Shown here: positions 38,270 to 47,400 of the stretch, in pieces
Position numbering within the stretch: the stretch's first letter is position 1
Layout: each line of letters starts with the position of its first letter
Assembly (NCBI GenBank): GCA_025452255.1
Contig: CP104974.1
Span: 3,636,156-3,700,155, forward strand
Length of the DNA: 64,000 nt
Source: Devosia sp. A8/3-2
Lineage (GTDB): Bacteria; Pseudomonadota; Alphaproteobacteria; Rhizobiales; Devosiaceae
Direction: 5' to 3'
Translations under genes and position numbers: made by a program
Notes under the pieces: generated by a model
What the model was told of the DNA's origin: nothing
The model's input: the letters and a program-made list of their open reading frames with translations, nothing else
The model's database searches: none

Positions 38270-38698
38270 CTATTGCGCCCCGGCAGCGCAGGGATTGACT
38301 GCAGCACAGGGGGCGGCTGCTGCGCAAGGCGCCGCGGCGGCACAGGGCGCAGCAACCGGCGCCGGAGCACTCGCCGCACAGGGATTGCCCACCGCTGCCG
38401 GCGCGCCGGCAGCGCAAGGATTGGCCACGGGAGCAGGGGCGCCCGCAGCGCAGGGATTGCCAGCGGCGCATGGATTGGCCGGCGCTGCCGCAGCACAGGG
38501 ATTGGCGGCCGCCGGCGCTGCTGCAGCGCAGGGGTTCCCTGCCGCACAAGGATTGCCCGCGGCACAGGGATTTGCCGCAGCACTCGCAGCAGGGACCGGC
38601 GCCGGCGCGCGATTGCTCGAGGCGACATGGTCGGCGGCGACGGCGGCGGTGGCGACGAGGGCAGCAGCGCCAAACAGCAGGGTGTTACGTGCACTCAT
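38270..38698 (-). CDS. Secreted Cys/Pro/Ala repeat protein (12 x N/A-PCAA)
   Basis: 142 aa from MSARNTLLFGAAALVATAAV, a signal peptide cleaved near VAA. The rest is low-complexity: NPCAAG, NPCAAAAPAAA, NPCAAGAPAPVA and APCAAA units, with twelve cysteines, each in a PCAA context and spaced 5-12 residues. No fold or family recognised; similar 'NPCAA' repeat proteins are found in other proteobacteria without assigned function. The regular thiols suggest metal or sulfane-sulfur binding in the periplasm. Its ATG overlaps the stop of the YeeE/YedE transporter gene (ATGA), so the two are translationally coupled, and a rhodanese, a thioredoxin-like protein and CcdA are adjacent. Confidence 0.75.
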   Translation of the reverse strand: MSARNTLLFGAAALVATAAVAADHVASSNRAPAPVPAASAAANPCAAGNPCAAGNPCAAAAPAAANPCAAAAPANPCAAGNPCAAGAPAPVANPCAAGAPAAVGNPCAASAPAPVAAPCAAAAPCAAAAPCAAVNPCAAGAQ

Positions 38699-39902
38699 TT
38701 GGCTTTGAATCCGTCCAGACCGAAGAGAGGCCGCAGGGCGATACCGCCGAAACTGCCCACGAAAGCGGCGGCAAACCACAGCCAGCCATGCACGCTGCCC
38801 GAGGCGATGCCGCTGAACAGCGCCCGATATTGCAGCCAAAGGAGAGCCGCGCGCCATAGCCCATCAGCACGCCGCCAATGGCCGCGGCCAGCAGCGACAG
38901 CAGTGGCAGAACGGCCTTGGGCGCGAATTTACCAGCCGGGCCGGCGGCCAGTGCGGCCCCGAGGATAAGCCCGAAATCCATCACCGACGTGCTGTCCTCG
39001 AGCACGCTGGAGCGCAGGGCTTCGGCCTGTGCCGGCCGAGTCCAGAATTCCCAGCTGGCGACCGGCACACCGACCGCTCGGGCGATCTTGGCTCCCCAGA
39101 GCCCAAAGCCATAAGTAATCGACCGAGGATGGCCGGCCACCAGCAGCGTCAGCACATTGAGCCCAGCCAGCGCTAGACCCGCGCCGATCAGCGGCCGGGG
39201 CCCGCGCAACAGCCGCGACCAGCCGCGATTGGCCGGAGCCTTGATGGCTTCCGGGCTCCCATGCGCACGGCGCTCGATCAGCACGGTGACGAGTGCCACC
39301 GCACCAAGGCCGAGGGCGGTCACCAGCAGCGCCAGTGGCACGCCAAGGCTGGCGCCCGAGCTGATCGCGGGGAGCGAGGGCTGGGTGAGCCAGAACGGCA
39401 GATGGGCCGTGCCGAGCAAGGCCCCGACGATGAAAAAGGCCAGCGTCACCAGCATGCGGGCGCTGCCGCCGCCGACGGTGAACAGCGTGCCCGAGCCGCA
39501 ACCGCCGCCCAATTGCATGCCCAGCCCGAACAAAGCCGCGCCGAACAGCACGGAAACCCCAACCGGCGCGGTAGCACCGGCCAATGGCGGCCCAAATGGG
39601 TTGCCCAAAGTCAGCAGCGGAATGAAAGCCAGCGCCGCAACACCGATCATCAGCATTTGGGCGCGCATGGCATGGCCGCGCTTCTCGACGACCATACGAC
39701 GCCAGCCGCCGGTAAAGCCGAAGGAGGCGTGATAAAGCGTAAGGCCGAGGAGGCTCCCGATAAGAAATAAAGCCGCCTGTCGCAGATCGACCAGCTGCCA
39801 GATGGCGAGCGTGCCGATGGCCAGAGCGAGGCTGGCGAACCAGACCGGGCCGCGATCGAAGGGAATTACCGGGCGGATCGATCCCGCCGTTGCGTCTGTC
39901 AT
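38695..39902 (-). CDS. YeeE/YedE-family sulfur transporter (frameshifted)
   Basis: Start 39902 (MTDATAGSIRPVIPFDRGPV). About 402 aa of membrane helices with the two signature cysteine loops: QLGGGCGSGTLFTVGGGSA in the first half and ARLSFGCNIGALFSGIASGS in the second, the GC-xxG pattern that passes thiosulfate through TsuA/YeeE. One break near 38829 (ATCGGGCGCTG, G3 for G4) shifts the last 45 residues, which then end LFGLDGFKAK at TGA 38695-38697. Followed by the Cys-repeat gene and preceded (66 bases) by the rhodanese gene, so it likely moves a sulfur compound handled by these proteins. Confidence 0.83.
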
Positions 39903-39967
39903 GGGAGCACCAAAAAATAGTCTTGCCCGGACCATGGCCCGGGCAAGTAAAAATCTGCTAGAAAATG

Positions 39968-40885
39968 TCAGTTGGTGACGACCGGGCGGCTCGGATCGGC
40001 CGTCCATTCGGCCATCGAGCCATCATAGAGGCGCACATTCTTGAGCCCCTCGACTTCGGACAGGCCGAACCGGGCGATGGACGCCAGATGGCCGGTATTG
40101 CAGAAGGCGATGAAGTCGGACTTATCGGCAACGCCGGCGGCTTCGGCCAATTGCTTGATGGTCTCAGGGCTGGCGAAGGACGCGTTCTGGGCGTCGTAGA
40201 ACTTATCGAAATTGATGTTCACGGCAGTGGGAATGTGACCCAGCGTCTGCACGGTATTGGTCTTTTCTCGGCCGATGAACTGGGCAACGGTGCGCGCGTC
40301 GATCAGGTTCGCATCGCTTTCGATGGCCGCGGTCACTTCCTCGACGCCGGCCAGCAGTTCGGGGCGGAACTCAGCCTTGAAGTCGCCGGCGACCGGGGTA
40401 ACGGCATCGGTGGAGACGGCGCCATTGGCCTTGGTCCAGGCGGCATAGCCGCCATCGAGGATGGTCACGGCATCATGACCGAGCACCTTGAAGGTCCAGT
40501 AGACGCGGGGTGGCGCCGCCGAATTCGGAGGCATTGGTGCCGGCCGGGATGATCACCACCGGCTGTCATCATTGACGCCGAGCGCGGCAATGGTCGCCTC
40601 GATCTGCTCGGTGGGCGGCAGCATGCCGGGGACATTGTTGACCGGCACGCGCCAGCCGGCTTCCGAATAGCGAGCGGCGATGGCGCCGGGCACGTGGTCG
40701 GCAGCATAGGGATCGACAGTTTCGGCGACGTCGCGGATATCGAGGATGACCGGGCTGTCATTGTCCAGATGCTCGGTGAGCCGGGCGGCGTCAACCAGCG
40801 GCTTGTCGGTCAGGCGTTCGGCTCGGGCGGCGCCGGTCAGCAGCAGCGCGGCAGCCATGGCGGCGCCCGCAAGATTGATACGCAT
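39968..40885 (-). CDS. Periplasmic tandem-rhodanese sulfurtransferase (frameshifted)
   Basis: Start 40885 (MRINLAGAAMAAALLLTGAA), a signal peptide. Two rhodanese domains: the first with VILDIRDVAETVDPYAADHV and no catalytic Cys seen, the second with NLIDARTVAQFIGREK and the active-site loop IAFCNTGHLASIARFGLSEV (Cys). Breaks near 40557 (DDS then PVVIIPAGTNASEFG) and 40510 (C4 for C3). About 305 aa. Such exported sulfurtransferases move sulfur from thiosulfate or similar donors to thiol acceptors. First gene of the leftward sulfur operon, divergent from the thioredoxin-like gene. Confidence 0.82.
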
Positions 40886-41100
40886 TCGAGGTTCCTTTTG
40901 CGGTTCGATCGATGAATTTGGCACCATAGTGCCACGTCTTCCTGCTCAATGCGGCCCTGCGCCAATCCAAAGCGCGGAGCCCCGTTAAAAAATCTATCTA
41001 TCAAGTCGGGTATAGATCGAAGGATTGTTCTCCCGCCGTGCTGGGCAACGTCGGCTCGCGCAACGATACTGAGGTCCATCAGCTGCTTAGAGAATTCCCC

Positions 41101-41517
41101 ATGCGCCGTTTCGTCCGCCTTGCCCTCGCTGCCCTGTTGGCCCCGGCACCCATTGCCAGCCCGGCCCGAGACACTCCTGCCCCGGTAGCAGAACAAGCGG
41201 CGCGCGCCACCGTGCTGGATTTCGAGAGCGAGACCCAGCTCAATACGCTGGCGGCGGCGGGCAAGACGGTAGTATTCTTCTACGCCGCCCGGTGCCCCAA
41301 TTGCCGCGCCACCGTGGCCGAACTCAATGAGCGCTGGGCCGAGGTCAATCCCGATCTGACGCTGGTAATTGCCGATTACGACAAGGAAAGTGCGCTCAAG
41401 GGCAAGTTCGGCGTGACCTATCAGGACACTTTCGTGTTGCTCGACACGGCCGGCAATTCGGTCAAATCGTGGAATAGCGGCGGCGTCGACGGCCTCAACG
41501 CCAATAGCCAAAGCTGA
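41101..41517 (+). CDS. Thioredoxin-like periplasmic protein (CPNC)
   Basis: Intact, 138 aa. Signal peptide MRRFVRLALAALLAPAPIAS. The thioredoxin fold has FFYAARCPNCRATVAELNER, active site CPNC, and the cis-Pro position is replaced within KFGVTYQDTFVLLDTAGNSV (TYQDT). The stop overlaps the CcdA start by one base (TGATG), so the protein and its electron donor are coupled. Likely reduces disulfides or polysulfides on periplasmic proteins such as the rhodanese or the Cys-repeat protein across the divergent gap. Confidence 0.82.
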   Translation: MRRFVRLALAALLAPAPIASPARDTPAPVAEQAARATVLDFESETQLNTLAAAGKTVVFFYAARCPNCRATVAELNERWAEVNPDLTLVIADYDKESALKGKFGVTYQDTFVLLDTAGNSVKSWNSGGVDGLNANSQS

Positions 41518-42239
41518 TGCTGGTCACTATCGGCTTTGCCTTTATGGCCGGGGTGATCACCGTGCTGTCGCCCTGCGTGCTGCCGCTGCTGCCGGTCATT
41601 CTGGGCAGCGCGACGCAGGAGGGCAAGGCGCGCCCCATCGGGCTGATCATCGGCTTTGTCGGAACCTTCACGGCCGCGACCCCGGCGCTGAGCTTTCTGG
41701 TTCGCGCGCTGGGCGTGCCGCCCGATCTCAATCGCGTCCTCGCGGGCGGCGTCCTGATCCTGCTCGGGCTGGTATTGGCCATTCCGCGCCTGCATCTGGG
41801 GTTTGAACGCTCGGCCGGCGCCCTCGCCAGCCGCGCTCCGGCGGGTGGTTCATCCTCGGGCTTTGGCGGCGGGCTGGCGGTGGGCGCCGGGCTGGGCCTC
41901 GCCCGGAGCCCCTGTGTCGGGCCGATCATGGCCTCGGTCATTACCCCGGCACTCAACCAGCAGGTCAATGCGGGCGCTATCGCGGTGACTTTGGCCTTTT
42001 CGCTGGGCACGGCCCTGCCCATGGCCGCCATCATGTTGGGCGGGCGGCAATTGGTGCGGCGGCTGGACTGGTTTCAGGCCAATGCCACACGCATCCAGCA
42101 AGTGCTCGGCGTCATTCTCGTGTTGACGGGCCTCGCCATATTCTCGGGCTGGGACCGCCAGATCCAGATCCTGCTGCTGACTCGGTTTCCCGATTGGGAA
42201 CTGGCGCTGACCGGTTGGGAGCCCCGGCCAGCGCTCTGA
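41517..42239 (+). CDS. CcdA/DsbD-type thiol-disulfide membrane protein
   Basis: Intact, 240 aa. The two redox cysteines are in SPCVLPLLPVILGS (helix 1) and SPCVGPIMASVITPAL (helix 4), the CcdA core. Six hydrophobic segments. ARSPCVGP has Arg where the family nearly always has Trp (WSPCVGP/WTPCVGP); the codon CGG at 41904 would be TGG if CCCGG stands for CCTGG, as seen elsewhere in the window. CcdA carries electrons from cytosolic thioredoxin to periplasmic thioredoxin-like partners, here the upstream CPNC protein. Confidence 0.86.
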   Translation: MLVTIGFAFMAGVITVLSPCVLPLLPVILGSATQEGKARPIGLIIGFVGTFTAATPALSFLVRALGVPPDLNRVLAGGVLILLGLVLAIPRLHLGFERSAGALASRAPAGGSSSGFGGGLAVGAGLGLARSPCVGPIMASVITPALNQQVNAGAIAVTLAFSLGTALPMAAIMLGGRQLVRRLDWFQANATRIQQVLGVILVLTGLAIFSGWDRQIQILLLTRFPDWELALTGWEPRPAL

Positions 42240-42246
42240 GCCAAAT

Positions 42247-42273
42247 GGGCCGCCTCCCCGGGGGCGGCGGCCC
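42247..42273. terminator. Hairpin between convergent genes
   Basis: GGGCCGCC and GGCGGCGGCCC pair across TCCCCGGG between the CcdA stop and the stop of the convergent binding-protein gene. No T run on either strand; the call rests on position and symmetry. Confidence 0.45.
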
Positions 42274-42280
42274 GTCTGGC

Positions 42281-43881
42281 TTACGGTGCGTCGGTCTTGC
42301 TGACGCCCTCAACGCGGGTCAGCGACCACGGATGGCCGACATAGTTCTGCACCCGGGCGTTGACGACGATGGGCTCAAAGCGCTCGAACATGGGCAGCAC
42401 GGCCGGCTTCTGCTCGATGAACAATTCCTGGATCTGCTTGATCAAGGCGAGGCGCTTGTCGTCGTCGCGTTCGCTATTGGCTTGCACGCGCAAAGCATTG
42501 AGCTCGGGAATGTCCCGAGCCGAGCGCCACACGAAATTGCCGGCATTGTTGGCTTCCAGCGAATTGTCGGGGTTGGACGCAAAGTTATCCAGCGAACCCA
42601 GAGCCGTCGGCATGAACGAGCCGGTCTGGGGGATCAGCAGGTCGAAGTCACGCGCCCGGTGCGCGGCGACGATATCGGCGCCATTGCCCTGCTGGATGCT
42701 GACGGTGATGCCGATTTCGGCCGAGGCTAGCTCGGATGGCCGTGGCCATGTCGACGCGCGGGGTCTGGGCAATGGTCTTGAGCGTCAGCGCAAAGCCATT
42801 GGGATAGCCGGCTTCAGCCAGCAATGCCTTGGCCTTTTCGGGCTGCAGCGACCAATCGGGATTGGGGATAGCGCCCAGCCAATCTTCCGGCACCGGCACA
42901 TTGCGCACCCGGCCATAGGACCCCAGAATGGTGTCGGCAATGCCCTTATAGTCGATGCCATAGGCAATGGCTTCGCGCACCAGCGGATTGGACAGCGGCT
43001 CCTTGCCGGCATTCATCGCCAGCACGTAATAGCCACCGGTCTTGACACGGTCGATGACGAAGCCGTCCTTGTTTTCAAAGGTGCGGACGTCCGAGGCGGT
43101 GAGGGCATTGGCGATATCGATATCGCCGCGCTCGAGCATCAGGCGGGCTGCACGGCTTTCGGGCACATGGCGCATCAGCACGCGGCGGATCGCCGGCGCC
43201 TCGCCCCAGAACTGCTCATTGGCTTCCAGCATGACGATGTCATTGGGCGTCCAGCGACGCAGCACATAGGGGCCCGAGCCCGCCGTATTGGTGCGCAGCC
43301 ATTCATTGCCATAGTCGTCATTACTGACATGCTTTTGCACTTCGACGCTGTCGACAACGCTGGAAACACCCATGGCCAGCCGATACAGCAGCGCCTCGGG
43401 AATGACTCGGTCGGTAAATTCGATGCGGAAGGTCTTCTCATCCACCGCCGAAACCATGGATTCGATCGTGTCGGCCGAATAGCCGGCGGTCTTGAAATTG
43501 GTGGCCGAGGACTGGTCGAGCTTCATCAGCCGTACCAGCGAGAACACCACGTCATTGGCGGTCACCGGATTGCCCGAGGCAAACTTGGCGTCGCGCAGGT
43601 GGAAGGTGATGCCGGTGTCGTCGATATCCCAGCTTTCGGCCAGCTGCGGTTTGATGATGTTGCCATCGGCTCGGTCGGAAAAGACCAGCCGGTCATAAGT
43701 ATTGGCCGAGATTTCCGGGTTTTGACCTCGGTGCCCTGTTGGGGGTCGAGCGACAGGACTCGGGCCAGCGAGGTGCCGATAACCAATTGGTCATTGGGCG
43801 TCGCAGCGAAAGCGGCGGGCGCCGTGGCGATCATGGCGGCCAGCGCCACGCCCGCCGCCGAGCGGAACAAAAATGCTTCAT
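42281..43881 (-). CDS. ABC transporter substrate-binding protein, SBP_bac_5 family (frameshifted)
   Basis: About 533 aa. ATG at 43881 behind GGAGG; MKHF then, one frame over after a T5 run at about 43867 (probably T6), LFRSAAGVALAAMIATAPAA, a signal peptide. The mature protein has LARVLSLDPQQGTEV, LRDAKFASGNPVTANDVVFS, AGSGPYVLRRWTPNDIVMLE and PLVREAIAYGIDYKGIADTI, all typical of the family. Further breaks near 43723 and 42735. No permease or ATPase gene is adjacent, so it must share a transporter encoded elsewhere. Divergent from a GntR regulator and a GH1 beta-glucosidase, which points to a beta-glucoside or oligosaccharide ligand rather than a peptide. Confidence 0.8.
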
Positions 43882-44007
43882 TGAATTCCTCCGTGAATAC
43901 CGCACCAACATAATATGTCGGTTGTATCTCGTATTATGATTATGGCTTTTGCGGGAAATGGCAAGAGGGCTGTGCTAAAAGGTCCTGCGAGCGACGGGGA
44001 GGTCGAA

Positions 44008-44713
44008 ATGGATAGAACGGCAACAAAGCGGCGGCCACGCATGGCGCAGACGCTGGTCGATACACTGCGCCAGCAGATCGAGGCAGGGGCATTGCCCGTG
44101 GGTGCGCAATTGCCCACCGAGCCGCAATTGGAAGCGCAATTCTCGGTGAGCCGCACAGTGGTGCGCGAGGCGATCACCGAATTACGGGCGGCGGGACTGG
44201 TCACGCCCATTCAGGGCAAGGGCATGTTTGTGACCGACAGCTCCCAAACCCCAGCCATCGTGCTGACCCCGCGTGAGATTCAGAGCATCCCGCAAACGCT
44301 GGAAATGCTGGAGTTTCGCATCGCCGTGGAAACCGAAGCAGCCGCCATCGTGGCCCATCGCCGCTCCGCGCAACAGGAAGAAGCCATCCGCGCCGCCAAT
44401 CAGGATATGGCCGAACAGATCGCCGCCGGCGTGGACACGATCGACGCCGATTTTGCCTTCCATCTGGCCATTGCCGAGGCCACCAATAATTTCTATTTCG
44501 CCGATACGCTCACCCGTTTCGGCAAGCGCTCGATTCCGCGCGGGCAATTCCCCACCCTGCCCGGCACCAATGACGAGAGCTATCTGCAGGGCGTGCTGGC
44601 CGAGCATGAGCGAATCCTTGAGGCCATTGCCGACCAGGAACCAGAGGCGGCGCGCCGCCATGCGGGATCATTTGCTCGGCAGCCAGAAGCGTTATCGCCG
44701 TCTCAAGCGCTGA
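44008..44713 (+). CDS. GntR-family transcriptional regulator, FCD domain (frameshifted)
   Basis: ATG 44008 after GGGGAGG (MDRTATKRRPRMAQTLVDTL). The winged helix is in PVGAQLPTEPQLEAQFSVSR and TVVREAITELRAAGLVTPIQ; the FCD domain has ADFAFHLAIAEATNNFYFAD with metal-binding His. The frame breaks near 44660: RRH then MRDHLLGSQKRYRRLKR, stop 44711-44713. About 235 aa. It lies between the divergent binding-protein gene and the GH1 gene; a palindrome AGTATGTCATACT just after its stop is a likely operator, so it probably controls the beta-glucosidase and the binding protein. Confidence 0.84.
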
Positions 44714-44739
44714 GAGCGCTGGACAGATCGCTAATTCAT

Positions 44740-44752
44740 AGTATGTCATACT
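44740..44752. promoter_or_regulatory. Perfect palindrome AGTATGTCATACT, candidate GntR operator
   Basis: 13 bases with arms AGTATG/CATACT around a central T, in the gap between the GntR gene and the GH1 gene, 67 bases before the GH1 start. A related TAATATGTCGGTTGTAT lies at 43911-43927 between the binding-protein and regulator genes and shares the TATGTC half. Confidence 0.6.
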
Positions 44753-44818
44753 TTTGACCGTGGCCCTGCTGCAGCGGGCGGATCACCTTGAAAGCCGCCG
44801 GGATAAGGACGAAAGACC

Positions 44819-46129
44819 ATGTTTTCACACAAGCGCGCCGATTTCGGCCCCGATTTCCTGTTCGGCGTCGCCATGGCGGCCCATCAGATCGAAGGCGGGC
44901 AGCAGGACGGCCGCGGCCCCTCCATCTGGGATACCTTTGCCGCCACGCCGGGCAATATCAAAAACGCCGATAACGGCACGATCGCCTGCGATCATTACAA
45001 TCGTTGGCCCGAAGACCTTGACCTGATCCACGACGGCGGCTTTGACGCCTACCGCTTCTCCTTCTCCCGGTCGCGGCTGATCCCCGAGGGAATTGGCGCG
45101 CTCAATCCGGCAGGCTTCGACTTTTACGACCGGCTAATCGATGGCATGCTGGAGCGCGGCATCAAGCCGCTTGCCACGCTTTATCACTGGGATCTGCCCA
45201 GCGCCTTGCAGGATCGCGGCGGCTGGATGAACCGGGACACCGCCAAGGCCTTTGCCGATTATGCCGCCATTGCGGCGCAGAAATTCGGCGACCGGCTGAC
45301 CAGCATTGCCACCTTCAACGAGCCCCGGTGCATTACCGTGCTCAGCCATTTCTCGGGCATCCATGCCCCCGGCTATCGCGATGTGCGCGCCACCGCCCGC
45401 GCCATGCATCATGTGTTGCTGGCCCACGGCATGGGCATCAAGGCGATGCGCGAAGCCGGCTTCAAGGACAAGCTGGGCATCGTCGTGAACATGGAAAAGT
45501 GCGATCCGTTCAGCGATGCACCCGAGGATATCGAAGCGGCCGCATTGGGCGACGCCATTTTCAACCTTTTCTTCCTCGATGGCGTGCTCAAGGGCAGCTA
45601 CCCCGAAAAGGTCACCGATATCCTAGAGCCATACCTGCCAAAAAACTGGCGGGATGACATGACCATCCTCAACCAGCCCCTCGACTGGATCGGCATCAAT
45701 TACTATACGCGCTCGCTGTATAGGGCCGATCCCAGCGTGCCGGTCTTCCCCTTCACCCAATCACGCGGGCCGCTGGAAAAGTCCGGCCCGGGCTGGGAAA
45801 TCATCCCCGAAGCGCTGACCGAATTCCTCGTCCGCGCCTCAAAGCGCTATCCGGGCCTGCCCATCTACGTCACCGAAAATGGCATTACGGAAACCAACGA
45901 GACCAAGCGCACCGCCTTCTTTGACAAGCACTTCGCCGCCATGATCGAGGCCCGCAAACAAGGCGTCGATCTGCGCGGCTACATCGCCCGGACCCTGATC
46001 GACAATTTCGAATGGGCCGAAGGGTATAACCCCAAATTCGGCATTGTCGGCATGGACCCGGTCACCCGGGATCGCCTGCCGAAAGAGACGTATTACGCCT
46101 TCAAGGACATGCTGGAGCGCAAGGGCTAG
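44819..46129 (+). CDS. Beta-glucosidase, glycoside hydrolase family 1
   Basis: Intact frame, 436 aa (MFSHKRADFGPDFLFGVAMA). GH1 landmarks: FGVAMAAHQIEGG near the N-terminus, acid/base Glu in IATFNEP, DWIGINYYTRSLY, nucleophile Glu in IYVTENGITE, and the sugar-binding FEWAEGYNPKFG. Two invariant tryptophans read as Arg: FSFSRSRLIPEG (family: SWSR/SWPR) and FNEPRCITVLSH (family: FNEPWC); both codons are CCCGG where CCTGG would restore Trp, so they are probably base-calling errors. Cytosolic, no signal peptide; hydrolyses imported beta-glucosides such as cellobiose. Confidence 0.9.
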   Translation: MFSHKRADFGPDFLFGVAMAAHQIEGGQQDGRGPSIWDTFAATPGNIKNADNGTIACDHYNRWPEDLDLIHDGGFDAYRFSFSRSRLIPEGIGALNPAGFDFYDRLIDGMLERGIKPLATLYHWDLPSALQDRGGWMNRDTAKAFADYAAIAAQKFGDRLTSIATFNEPRCITVLSHFSGIHAPGYRDVRATARAMHHVLLAHGMGIKAMREAGFKDKLGIVVNMEKCDPFSDAPEDIEAAALGDAIFNLFFLDGVLKGSYPEKVTDILEPYLPKNWRDDMTILNQPLDWIGINYYTRSLYRADPSVPVFPFTQSRGPLEKSGPGWEIIPEALTEFLVRASKRYPGLPIYVTENGITETNETKRTAFFDKHFAAMIEARKQGVDLRGYIARTLIDNFEWAEGYNPKFGIVGMDPVTRDRLPKETYYAFKDMLERKG

Positions 46130-46178
46130 CGGCCCGGATCTGGAAAGCTCCAGTCGGCATCTTCCGCCTTCCACCCAA

Positions 46179-46226
46179 TGTCATTCCTGTCCACCACGTT
46201 GTCATTCCCGCGAAGGCAGGAATAAC
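46179..46226. repeat. Intergenic repeat with TGTCATTCC units
   Basis: TGTCATTCCTG and TTGTCATTCCCGCGAAGGCAGGAATAACAA lie 20 bases apart; the second is an imperfect hairpin (ATTCCCGCGAAGGCAGGAAT). Related to the element at 5133-5202. The surrounding 230 bases between the GH1 gene and the iron-type ABC operon contain no gene. Confidence 0.5.
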
Positions 46227-46360
46227 AAAGTGCCGATGGTCGAGTTGTGTGGATGCGCGCAACACCATAAAATTATGATCCAAACACTCTTGTTTTTCTC
46301 CCGCATGGCTTGATACATGGCGCGCGCCCCGGTGCGGGCTTGCTGCCAATAGGATCTTTC

Positions 46361-47400
46361 ATGCTTGCTTCCCTGTTCTCCGGCCAGACGCGCAGCTCTG
46401 TCGCGACTGCCATTGCCTTCTGCCTCACGCTGGTCTCCGCCCCGGCCTTTGCCGCGCCGACCAGCTATCCGCTGACGCTTGAGAATTGCGGGGTCCGGGT
46501 GACCTTCGACAAGGCGCCGGAGCGGGCCGTCGCACTGGGCCAGAACAGCGCCGAGATCATGCTGCTGCTGGGTCTGGAAGACCGCATGGTGGGCACCGCC
46601 TTCTGGCCAACCAAGGTGCTTCCCGAGCTGGCCGAGGCCAATGCCAAGGTCAAGCTTTTGACCGTGGAATCGCCCAGCCTTGAAGCCATTCTGGCCGAGC
46701 GTCCCGATTTCGTGGCGGCGCAATTGCCGATCCTACTCGGCCCCGACAGCAAGGTCGCCAAGCGCGAAGACCTGAACAATCTCGATATCGGCAATTACCC
46801 GGCCCCCGGCATCTGCAATACCCGCCAGGATACCGGCGACGCCTATGGCAGCCGCGAAGCGCTGTGGAACATGGACCTGCTCTACCGGGAGATTGACGAG
46901 CTTTCCCAGATCTTCGATGTGGCCGATCGTGGCCGGAAGTGATTGCCCGGTTCAAGGCTCGCGAAGCGGCTCTGCGCGCACGTGTGGCCGGTAGCGATAC
47001 CGACCCGTCCTTCGTCTTCTGGTTCTCCAGCCCCTCCCCGTCCGATGATGCTTATCTCGGCGGCAAGAACGGCGCTTCGGGCTATATCGTGGACCTTTTG
47101 GGTGGCCACAATGCCATCACCACCGAAGCCGAATGGCCGACGGTGAGCTGGGAAGGCATCATGGCTGCCAATCCCACCGTGCTGGTCATTGCCAGCCCGG
47201 ATCGCAACCGCTGGGAACTCGACAACGCCGAGACCAAGCGCGCCTTCGTCACCACCGATCCCGTGGTCAGCCAGCTGCAGGCCGTGCGCGATGGCCATAT
47301 CGCGGTGATGAATGGCGCGGCCATGAACCCGACCATCCGCACCATTTACGGCGCCGAGGAGCTGGCCGATCAGCTTGAGGCCTTTGGTCTGATCAAGTGA
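46361..47400 (+). CDS. Iron-siderophore-type ABC transporter substrate-binding protein (frameshifted)
   Basis: ATG 46361 after AGGATC (MLASLFSGQTRSSVATAIAF), a signal peptide ending AFAA. The mature part opens YPLTLENCGVRVTFDKAPER, the usual start of FecB/FhuD-like (Peripla_BP_2) proteins, with ALGQNSAEIMLLLGLEDRM and SLEAILAERPDFVAAQL. One break near 46935 (ADR then PEVIARFKAREAALRARVAG). The C-terminal lobe has WEGIMAANPTVLVIASPDRN. About 346 aa. Its stop overlaps the permease start (GTGA). Ligand could be a ferric siderophore or another metal-organic compound; no siderophore genes are nearby. Confidence 0.82.

Noticed and set aside
42360..43913. A 517-codon plus-strand frame opposite the SBP_bac_5 gene
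   Set aside because: No motifs, and the antisense binding protein is clear despite its breaks.
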